In this document: piece by piece, positions 53,726 through 61,778 of the stretch
Position numbering within the stretch: position 1 is the first letter of the stretch
How the letters are laid out: every line of letters begins with the position of its first letter
Assembly (NCBI GenBank): GCA_009763385.1
Contig: CM019823.1
Coordinates: forward strand, 175,163,825-175,227,824
Length of the DNA stretch: 64,000 bases
Source of the DNA: Coix lacryma-jobi var. lacryma-jobi
Lineage: Eukaryota > Streptophyta > Magnoliopsida > Poales > Poaceae
Reading direction: 5' to 3'
Notes under the pieces: generated by a model
What the model was told of the DNA's origin: nothing
Database searches by the model: none
Seen by the model: the letters and a program-made list of their open reading frames with translations, nothing else
Position numbers and translations under genes: made by a program

Positions 53726-56700
53726 ATGTGTGTGCAAGAGGAGGAGAGAATTAAGGCCTCACATGGTGGATCTATAAACCATGTGAGGGATAATAAGAAA
53801 AGAAATTTTAATGCTCCTTCCTCTTCAAGGTTCAAGGGAAAGACTCCATATCAGCCTCAGCCCCAGCAGTATCAGCAGTACACTGTTGATAAAGATCAGT
53901 GTCTCCACTGCAAGAAGAAGGGCCACTTCAAGAAGGATTGTCCTGACTTCTTGAAAACGTTTATGGCAAACAGAGGTGAGAATATTATTACATTTGTAAA
54001 TGAATCATTGTATATACAGTATTCCAAATCTACTTGGTGGATTGACTCAGGTGCAACTGTTCATGTTGCAAATTCTTTGCAGGGGTTCACTTCGATGAGG
54101 GCTTTGCAAAGAAACGAAAGATGTATTAAAGTTGCAAATGGAGTTCGGGCAGACGTCGAAGCTGTTGGAGATCTTTCATTAGAGCTTCCAGATGGCGTAG
54201 TACTTCTGCTTAGAGATGTTTTATTTGTTCCATCTTTGATGAGAAACTTAATAAGTGTATCACGTTTGGATAATGATGGTTATGATTGTCATTTTGGACA
54301 TGGAAAATGTGTAATAATTTTTAATGATCAATGTATTGGTCTCGCCTTTCAACAAGACGAGCTTTATTTATTGTCTCTTCGTGCAAAAGCGAACTCCATA
54401 TGCAATGTGAATGATAATACATCCTCGTGTGTGAATGAAAATAGAAAGCGAAAGAGAACTCTAAATGAGTCATCAAAATTATGGCACTGTCGTTTAGGCC
54501 ATATTTCGAGGGGGAGAATAGAAAGATTAGTTAAGAATGAAATTCTTCCTCCATTAGAGTTCTCAGATCTAGAGCAATGCATAGATTGCATTAAAGGTAA
54601 ATTTGTAAAGCAAATAAAGAAAAATGCTAAACGAAGTACAGGAATTTTACAGATCATTCACACAGACATTTGCGGTCCTTTTCCTGTAAAGAGTGTGGAT
54701 GGCTATGACTCGTTCATAACATTCACAGATGATTACTCCCGATATGGTTATATTTATCCAATCAAAGAAAGATCAGAGGCATTGGATAAATTTAAGATCT
54801 TTAAGGCTGAGGTTGAAAATCAGCATGACTTAAAGATAAAGATAGTCAGATCCGACCGTGGGGGGGAGTACTATGGTCGGCATACCCCGTATGGACAAGT
54901 GTCTGGACCTTTTGCAAGGTTTCTCCAGGAGAATGGCATAGTTGCCCAGTATTCTACACCGGGCGAGCCTCAACAGAATGGAGTAGCTGAAAGGCGTAAT
55001 CGTACCTTGATGGATATGGTGCGCAGTATGGTCAGTTACTCCACCTTACCGTTGAGTCTGTGGATGGAGGCGCTGAAAACCGTCATTCACATTCTCAATA
55101 GAGTTCCAAGTAAGTCGGTGCCCAAAACACCGTATGAATTGTGGACAGAAAAAGTGCCCTCACTAAATCACTTACGTGTGTGGGGCAGTCCTGCTGAGGC
55201 TAAAGTGTTTAACCCAAACATTGGGAAGCTGGATCCCAAAACGGAGAGTTGCCATTTTATTGGCTACCCTGAAAAGTCAAAAGGCTTTCGTTTCTACTGT
55301 CCAGATAGATATACAAAGTTTGTAGAAACGAGACATGCTGTCTTCTTGGAAGAGCAGATGATCAGGGGGAGCACGACAGCACGAAAAATTGATCTTGAGG
55401 AGAAGCGGGTATATGTGCCCACTCCAATGATTCAGGAACCATTTTTTGTGTTGCCTGTTCCTGCTGCACCAACAGTGCATGACACTGTAGTGACAGCACC
55501 TGTTGTATGTCCTCCCATGGCAACAACGAGTGAACATGTGGAACCTGTCCCTCAGGAGCCCGTGGAAACCATTGTTGCGCATGAGGAAGAGCAGCAACAG
55601 CCCCCTATAGAACCGGGGCCATCTGAGGTCGCCCCTAGAAAGTCTCAAAGAGTCAGGAGAACTGCTATTCCTGATGATTATGAAGTGTATAACACTGAGG
55701 AGTTTCAAATGGAGGATGATCCCACCTCATTTGAAGAAGCCATGAGAAGCGAACACTCATCCAAGTGGCTTGAGGCCATGGAAGAAGAGATGAGATCAAT
55801 GAGTACCAACAAGGTTTGGGACTTGGAGGTAATTCCCAAAGGAGCCAAAACTGTGGGTTGTAAATGGGTTTACAAGACCAAGTATGACTCCCAAGGGAAT
55901 ATAGAAAAATATAAAGCGCGACTTGTGGCAAAAGGCTTTACACAAAGGGAAGGAATTGATTACAATGAGACTTTTTCACCAGTCTCATGTAAGGATTCTT
56001 TCAGAATCATAATGGCTCTTGTAGCCCATTATGATTTAGAGTTACATCAAATGGATGTGAAGACAGCGTTTCTAAATGGGGATTTAGAAGAGAATGTTTA
56101 CATGGCACAACCGAAAGGTTTTGTCATAAAAGGAAAAGAACAAATGGGGTGCCGCCTAAAGAAATCCATTTATGGATTAAAACAAGCTTCAAGACAGTGG
56201 TATTTGAAGTTTGATGGCACAATAAAGAAGTTTGAGTTTAAAGAAAATGTTGAGGACAATTGCGTTTATGCAAAGTTTAAGAATGGAAAGTATATCTTCC
56301 TAATCCTGTATGTGGACGATATCCTACTAGCTAGTAATGATGTCAGTCTACTGCAGGAGACAAAGAAGTTCTTGTCCTCAAACTTTGATATGAAAGATCT
56401 TGGTGAAGCCTCGTTCGTTCTAGGGATCGAGATTCATCGAGATAGAAGCAAAGGGGTATTAGGACTATCACAAAAGGCATACTTGGAAAAGGTTCTAAAG
56501 AAATTTAGTATGCACAAAAGTAAACCTTCACCTGCACTCATAGTCAAGGGCGATAGATATGGGGACTTTCAGTGTCCCAGGAACCAGTATGAGATCGATC
56601 AAATGAAAGTTGTTCCATATGCTTCAGCTGTCGGAAGCCTACAGTATGCTCAAGTTTGTACACGCCCTGACTTAGCATTTGTTACCGGGTTACTTGGCAG

Positions 56701-57283
56701 ATTTCAAAGCAATCCAGGCCTAGAACACTGGAAACTTGTAAAGAAAGTCTTGCGTTATCTGCAAGGCACAAAAGGCCTCATGTTGACATATAGAAAATCA
56801 GAATCCTTGCGCATAGAAGGGTACTCAGATTCTGATTATGCGGGAGATGATAGGAAGTCCACATCTGGATATGTTTTCACTCTCGCAGGGGGAGCCATTT
56901 CGTGGAAAAGCTCCAAACAAACCGTCACTACATCGTCCACAATGTATGCCGAGTTTGTTGCATGTTTCGAGGCCTCGGGGCAGGTGAACTGGCTAAAGAA
57001 GTTCATACCCGGTTTGAAAGTGGTTGACGACATCCATGGACAACTAAAGTTGTACTGTGATAATTATCCAGCAGTACAGTATGCTCACAACAATAGGTCA
57101 AGTGGTGCTGCCAAACACATTGACATAAAGTACTATGTTGTGAAAGATAAAGTCCGGGATCAAACTATTAGTCTTGAGCACATTAGCACAAATAAGATGC
57201 TCGCGGATCCGCTGACAAAAGGCTTACCACCCAACGTGTTCAAGGAACATGTAGCTGGCATGGGTTTAAGGGAAAGCCTATGA
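53726..57283 (+). CDS. Element H Gag-Pol polyprotein, open part (protease, integrase, RT, RNase H)
   Basis: A 1185-residue open frame from ATG 53726, which is internal to the original Gag-Pol. CCHC knuckle CLHCKKKGHFKKDC (about 59-72); protease WWIDSGATVHVA (DSG about 107-109); pre-integrase LWHCRLGHISRGRIERLVK; integrase HTDICGPFP, RSDRGGEYYG and NGVAERRNRTL (catalytic Asp, Asp, Glu, about 312-420); RT KTAFLNGDLEENVYM (about 778) and YVDDILLA (about 861); RNase H GYSDSDYAGDDRKSTSGYVF (about 1035). All active-site residues I can place are present. It would make enzymes for reverse transcription and integration. Whether it is expressed is doubtful, as the 5' end lacks a normal LTR. Confidence 0.9.
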   Translation: MCVQEEERIKASHGGSINHVRDNKKRNFNAPSSSRFKGKTPYQPQPQQYQQYTVDKDQCLHCKKKGHFKKDCPDFLKTFMANRGENIITFVNESLYIQYSKSTWWIDSGATVHVANSLQGFTSMRALQRNERCIKVANGVRADVEAVGDLSLELPDGVVLLLRDVLFVPSLMRNLISVSRLDNDGYDCHFGHGKCVIIFNDQCIGLAFQQDELYLLSLRAKANSICNVNDNTSSCVNENRKRKRTLNESSKLWHCRLGHISRGRIERLVKNEILPPLEFSDLEQCIDCIKGKFVKQIKKNAKRSTGILQIIHTDICGPFPVKSVDGYDSFITFTDDYSRYGYIYPIKERSEALDKFKIFKAEVENQHDLKIKIVRSDRGGEYYGRHTPYGQVSGPFARFLQENGIVAQYSTPGEPQQNGVAERRNRTLMDMVRSMVSYSTLPLSLWMEALKTVIHILNRVPSKSVPKTPYELWTEKVPSLNHLRVWGSPAEAKVFNPNIGKLDPKTESCHFIGYPEKSKGFRFYCPDRYTKFVETRHAVFLEEQMIRGSTTARKIDLEEKRVYVPTPMIQEPFFVLPVPAAPTVHDTVVTAPVVCPPMATTSEHVEPVPQEPVETIVAHEEEQQQPPIEPGPSEVAPRKSQRVRRTAIPDDYEVYNTEEFQMEDDPTSFEEAMRSEHSSKWLEAMEEEMRSMSTNKVWDLEVIPKGAKTVGCKWVYKTKYDSQGNIEKYKARLVAKGFTQREGIDYNETFSPVSCKDSFRIIMALVAHYDLELHQMDVKTAFLNGDLEENVYMAQPKGFVIKGKEQMGCRLKKSIYGLKQASRQWYLKFDGTIKKFEFKENVEDNCVYAKFKNGKYIFLILYVDDILLASNDVSLLQETKKFLSSNFDMKDLGEASFVLGIEIHRDRSKGVLGLSQKAYLEKVLKKFSMHKSKPSPALIVKGDRYGDFQCPRNQYEIDQMKVVPYASAVGSLQYAQVCTRPDLAFVTGLLGRFQSNPGLEHWKLVKKVLRYLQGTKGLMLTYRKSESLRIEGYSDSDYAGDDRKSTSGYVFTLAGGAISWKSSKQTVTTSSTMYAEFVACFEASGQVNWLKKFIPGLKVVDDIHGQLKLYCDNYPAVQYAHNNRSSGAAKHIDIKYYVVKDKVRDQTISLEHISTNKMLADPLTKGLPPNVFKEHVAGMGLRESL

Positions 57284-57470
57284 TTCCTGGACTATAAAGG
57301 GCCCAAAAGGCAAAGAAGCTATTTCAGAACAGAGAGGTGTGTTGTAGCTGTTGAATCTATCGGGAATCAACCGTGATGATGAAGCATGCTCTATGCATTA
57401 TCTGTGATGAAATAGGAAAGTCAAGTTAAAGTTAAAGGTATAAGTATAAAGTAGAGATCAAGGGGGAGAT

Positions 57471-57729
57471 TGTTAGGATGATCTCTCCAAGGGGCCCAAC
57501 GGCTCTCTGGACCCCTGATTCTCGCGCCCTGATCGGGGGCACCCAGCCTGAGATTGGCTGGTGGGCCCCTGTCGCGCTGCGCTATATAAAGGGGTGGGGC
57601 CGGCGGGCTCAAGGTACGAGGTTCCCCTGAGCCGCCACAACCTACCGACAAAACCCTAGACCGATCTATAGGGCGCGAGAATCAGGGGTCCAGAGAGCCG
57701 TTGGGCCCCTTGGAGAGATCATCCTAACA
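57471..57729 (+). repeat. 3' LTR of H with perfect 60-bp inverted ends
   Basis: 259 bp starting directly after the purine tract. Positions 57471-57530 and 57670-57729 are perfect reverse complements. The 139-bp centre holds a TATA box (CTATATAAAGG, 57582-57592). The first bases TGTTAGGATGATC and last GATCATCCTAACA are conventional TG...CA ends, but 60-bp inverted arms are not normal for an LTR. Confidence 0.88.
57582..57592 (+). promoter_or_regulatory. TATA box in the 3' LTR of H
   Basis: CTATATAAAGG lies between the palindromic arms, in the usual LTR promoter position. In this location it would drive transcription to the right, into the cullin-like 3' part. Confidence 0.6.
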
Positions 57730-58166
57730 GACAGAACATATGTTCCCACAAACAAGAAGACGCCGATCCGCGAACTAGGAGTCCACATGTGGCGCAACAC
57801 TGTGATTCGCTCTGAGAAGGTCTGGCCGAGGCTAATGGAGGCGGTGAGGAGGCGAGGTGGCCCAATAAGTGACGACGGGGAAGCGGCGACCTCATCAGTG
57901 GCAGATGAACTGATGAGCATGTTGAAGGAGCTCGGCGGCGAGGTCTATCTACCACCAATGAATGAATTGAACCCACCTCCCGCGGTCTCCGGCCTGAAGG
58001 CTTGAAGAGAAGTAATTGATTTACTTCATCGAGTATGATTGTTTTACTCTGAGGACTGAGGGTGACCTGCTTTAGGGTGCTGAATGTTGGGTTGCTTAAT
58101 TAATATTTGTGGTCCGTGTGGACATTCCAAGAATTTGAAAATATTTTCTTGTTATCCAATGCTATA

Positions 58167-58436
58167 CTCCCTCCATACCCATATTAGTTGACGTTTAGGA
58201 CAGCGACACGGTCTTCAAAACACAACTTTGACCTCTTATTTTTATAAAAATATTTATGAAAAAAATGATATATATATATATATGTATACTTTTATGAAAG
58301 TATTCTTCAAGACAAATCTATTTATATAATTTTTATATTTGTAAACTTAGAAACTTAATAGTTATTGATGATTTATATTCCCAATGTTTGACTCTAATCT
58401 TTTCTAAAACGTCAACTAATATGGGTATGGAGGGAG
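58167..58436. mobile_element. Stowaway-like MITE
   Basis: 270 bp with terminal inverted repeats CTCCCTCCATACCCATATTA and complement, extended inward by GTTGACGTTT/AAACGTCAAC-type pairing, flanked by TA (58165-58166, 58437-58438). Noncoding. Confidence 0.88.
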
Positions 58437-60010
58437 TAGTTAACCGTTGTTTGATACCTCGATGTTCCATCAGTGAAGTTTCTTATTGTTTGCTATACCA
58501 CAAGTCTATTGCTTTATGATTTTTTTCCCACATTCCAAGTAATCCTAGCAGCTAGCGCTCATTCGCTACTACAGAACTGGTTTATATTATAAAATATATT
58601 TGGAAAAGTTGAGTATGTTTAATTTCTCAGAAAACGAGAACCACAGTTAAAGAGGGACAGACAGAGTTAGATGAGATTACGGGAATGTCATTCTCGGTGC
58701 TAGTTTAATGTCATAGTTTCTAACATCATCTCCATATTTTAAAAACAGTGCAGAAAAGTTTTATCCTTATAAAACTATCTATACTCTCATGAAACTCTTA
58801 TCATCTCTCTTTACCAATACAGTATCACATCAACGTATTTAATGTTTATGAAATTTTATAAAACTTTCATTGAGATTTCTAACATGAGCATCTCATATTA
58901 CACAATGCTAAGCTCGATCGTAAAGACAGATAATGAGAGGTCATGTTGGTTTAGTAAAAAAAAAAAAAATCTAAGCGGTTTCATGAAGCAACGAAACATG
59001 CAGCGATCAGCTAATCTTGCAGTACCTGATTTTTAGTTTCCGGATCCAAACACTTTCCTAAGAACTGTGTGTGCTGGTTCTTAAAAAGTGAACTTTAGCC
59101 CAACTTCGGCATTTCAATAAAAAAAAAATTGAACCAAAAGATACTAGGTGATATAGCATTACATTCCCTCTATTTCAAATACAACATGTTTTGAATTTTT
59201 TAGATAGATATAGGCTTTGTTCGCTTAAGCTATTATGCTGGCTTTTTAATCCGTACAAATCAACCGTGAAATAGTATTTTTTAATTAAAAAATTAATTAT
59301 ACAAATCAGGCTTATAGCACATGCGAACATGCTCATATATATTTTGCTATACACTATGTCTATGAGCATAAAATCGGGATGTATCTAGAGAAAACAAAAT
59401 ATCTTACAAGTTACAATTTGAATTGGTGGAAATACATGAAAAACTTTAACTCCGTAAAGACTTGGCTTTGTTCATTTGTGCTACTCTACTGGCTTTAATC
59501 TATATAAATAAGTCGTAGAATAATATTTCTCTTTCACAAAATATCAGTTGTACGAATAAGTAGAAGCCACTTTGTAGCACAGCCGAACAGTGCTAAGACT
59601 TATGAGTCGGAAATAAGCTAAAACGGCTGATTTGCCGTGAGAGAAAAATATTATCCCACGATTGATTTGTACGGATTAAATCCGACTTGTAGCTCAAGCG
59701 AAAATGGATGCCAAAACGGTCGTTTAAAGGTAAAAGCGACTGATTAAACAAAAACAATGCACCACTGTGTAGCGTTTAAATGATATTTAAACGGGCTAAA
59801 CGACTGTTAAGGCGAACAATGGCTTCTCTACACGGCTTGATACAAATTTTTGCACTACTCACCCACCATTTTCCCAAGGCAATTCTAGAGTAGCCCATGG
59901 ATCTCCTTTCTCCTCATTGCTAATAAGTGATAAAAATGAGATTGCTAGATAATGTGAAGTTCACCGAAATTTTGGCATAGAATTGAGATCTTCAGCTTTG
60001 CCGTAGGTTT
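58437..60010. other. Intergenic region between cullin-like gene and TIM14
   Basis: A/T-rich, no supportable gene. It holds a cluster of hAT-like MITE remnants (59213-59710). Nothing else stands out. The part after 59720 (TGGATGCCAAAACGGTCG onward) and up to 60010 precedes the TIM14 leader and may include its promoter. Confidence 0.55.
59213..59710. repeat. Cluster of hAT-like MITE remnants
   Basis: Three related segments. 59213-59335 has GGCTTTGTTCGCTTAAGC and, inverted, GCACATGCGAACATGCTC. 59463-59600 has TTGGCTTTGTTCATTTGTGC and, inverted, GTAGCACAGCCGAACAGTGC. 59611-59708 has AATATTATCCCACGATTGAT and GTAGCTCAAGCGAA. The shared words (TTTGTTCGC, GTAGCACA, TTGATTTGTACGGATTAAA) suggest one MITE family. 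I could not confirm target duplications. Confidence 0.45.
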
Positions 60011-60301
60011 CGTTTGCTCGGTCATTCAACAGAATCCAGGTGCCTAAGCGAAGCCCGTCATGGGCTTACTAAAGCCCCAACTGGGCCGTGCCGACCCGCG
60101 GAATCTCGACCCAACCTATCTTCTCCGGAATCATCGAGAGAGAGTCGCCCACCGGACCGGAAGCGAAATTCCACTTCGTCTTCGAATCCTACATGGGCCC
60201 GCTTCTTCTTCTTCTTCCTGGCCAAGAAGAAAGAAGACCACGCACGAGACCGACCCCACCTTGCTTCCGCAGTTCCGCCTCGCTCTCCGCTCTCCCCTTT
60301 C

Positions 60302-60522
60302 TTGCCGCGCAAGAACGCGCGCCGCTTTTATCTACCGCGGCCGCCGCCCGCCCCGCAGGCCAGTCCGTCCGCGTCCCTGCTTGCCCCTCCTGCCCTGCGG
60401 TTCTGGTCTGCCTGTTTCCCCCGGCGTCCCGGCGGCATCGGAACCGCCCGTCGGTTCGGTGGATACTTGGCGACTTGGAACTGGACGCCGGCCGACCCGC
60501 TGCTCAATCCGTCGAGTTCGAC
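60302..60522 (+). promoter_or_regulatory. TIM14 leader region shared with the duplicate at 50971
   Basis: GC-rich leader just upstream of the ATG, duplicated at 50971-51191. CTTTTATCTACCGCGGCC at about 60325 (CTTTTATATATCTACCGCGG in the duplicate) may be the TATA region. The transcription start is not resolved. Confidence 0.5.
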
Positions 60523-61778
60523 ATGGTACGTTGCTACCTCTCCTGGCCCGCGCCGTTGTCGTTCGTATACGCTTTCGATATCGCGGGCCGCCCGGTCGTC
60601 GTTCTACTTCTACCAGCGTGTTGGATTGCGGCCGGAATAGCGATCCCGATCCGAGGTTGGAGAAACCGGCGTGTTGGACTGCGCTCGCTCTTCCCGGTAG
60701 ATGATGGTCCATATGTGATCCGTTTCTGTCTGCTTGGTCCCTTGTCAGACTGTAGTCTGGTCCTAACTCAGGATAGTCATGATAGAGTTAATTGAGTCTG
60801 TGGATTTTACTTGCTGTTTGGCTTCAGTGACGCTTATAACCTGGAGCCAGAATAATTCATGCGCACGATTGCTCAGTTGTATTAAGATATTGTTCTGTTT
60901 CAAGTGTCTGCAAGTTGTAACATTGGTAGCAGGGTCATTCTTGTTTCCCCTGCCAACTGACACTCTGGAAGCAGAGCTAAATATTTGCAGCTTAAGCGTT
61001 AGGGGCTTGATCATTTAGGGGGTGTTTGCCCACCCCCTAGAGTTTAGCCACTAAAGTTTAGTCAGTTCCAAACACCCCCACTAAAAGTTATTTTTAACAC
61101 TACAACTCTAGTGACCTCCACTAAACTTTAGTGGCTAAACTCTAGGGAGTGGGAACCAAACACCCCCTTACTTTAATTTCTTCGCAGGAGTCTCTGGCCA
61201 CTGTTTAACTCAATAAACCATCATTGAACTCTGATAACTTGATTGTCATCTGACCTGCTGCTGGGACATTATCTTGTACCAACAGGCTACTCCCCTGATT
61301 GCTGGGTTATCAGTGGCTGCTGCTGCATTGGGTGGAAGAAGCATGATTAGAGCATGGCAAGCTTTCCAGACCCGGGCAGCAATGCCACGAGTGCGCCGCT
61401 TCTATCCTGGTGGATTTCAGGGGGAAATGAATCGAAGAGAGGCTGCATTAATCCTTGGCGTAAGGTGATTGTTTTTTTTTTAAAAAAAAATACATGTGTT
61501 TGTAAACTGAGTCAATTTTTTAGTAATAATTCCTGTGGAGAAAAAGGGAGATAACTACTGCAGTTTGTTATTGTGCTCACTAATTCTGTATACTCTCTTT
61601 CCTGGTTGTGGTCTGTTTCAGAGAGCGTGCTACAATTGATAAGATCAAGGAGGCTCACAAGAGGGTCATGGTTGCTAACCACCCTGATGCTGGTGGCAGC
61701 CATTACGTTGCTTCCAAGATCAACGAGGCAAAGGACATACTGATGGGAAAGGGGAAATCCGGGTCTTCGTTGTTTTAG
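60523..61778 (+). CDS. TIM14: Mitochondrial import motor J-protein TIM14/PAM18 (three exons)
   Basis: Exon 1 is only the ATG (60523-60525), followed by a GTACGT donor. Exon 2 is 61286-61464 (MATPLIAGLSVAAAALGGR onward). Exon 3 is 61622-61778, ending SSLF then TAG. The exons total 339 nt, giving 112 residues, the usual plant length. Residues about 4-20 form the inner-membrane helix. RRFYPGGFQGEMNRREAALI leads into a J domain with NHPDAGGSHY, whose HPD triad (81-83) stimulates mtHsp70. TIM14 sits in the inner membrane with the TIM23 complex and drives protein import into the matrix. Splice sites and frame are all consistent, with no lesion. This is the only clearly functional host gene in the window. 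Confidence 0.93.
61018..61167. mobile_element. Tourist-like MITE in intron 1 of TIM14
   Basis: 150 bp with inverted ends GGGGGTGTTTG and CAAACACCCCC, flanked by TTA (61015-61017, 61168-61170). Inner arms CCTAGAGTTTAGCCACTAAA and complement extend the pairing, so it could form a long hairpin in the pre-mRNA. Confidence 0.85.

Larger units (their letters stand above)
52700..57729 (+). mobile_element. Ty1/copia element H, nearly intact coding region
   Basis: 5.03 kb, ends TGTTA and TAACA. Order is an atypical 5' end (52700-52944), gag, protease, integrase, RT, RNase H, purine tract CAAGGGGGAGAT, and a 259-bp 3' LTR. The coding region has one nonsense change (53702-53704) and one MITE in gag; pol is fully open. 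No copy of the 3' LTR and no TGGTATC-type primer site is visible at the 5' end. It carries the usual copia order (integrase before RT). The lineage is uncertain; a Tork-like group is possible. Confidence 0.88.
52183..58005 (+). pseudogene. Short cullin-like gene, interrupted by copia element H
   Basis: Exon 1 codes from ATG 52198 (RIEPFRHRGVTMNPDVYATK) to 52334; intron 52335-52462; exon 2 from 52463 (SAYACVLNKFGGELYSAVEA, LFLRELLDKWNLHAKALG, NLVMYMD). Element H interrupts at 52700 and coding resumes at 57735 (TYVPTNKKTPIRELGVHMWR) to TGA at 58003-58005. Minus H, about 214 codons are open with no other break. The pattern follows the first cullin repeats of CUL3-type E3 ligase scaffolds. The protein lacks the RBX1-binding and neddylated C-terminal domain, so it could at most bind substrate adaptors. 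It was probably intact until H inserted. Confidence 0.8.
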
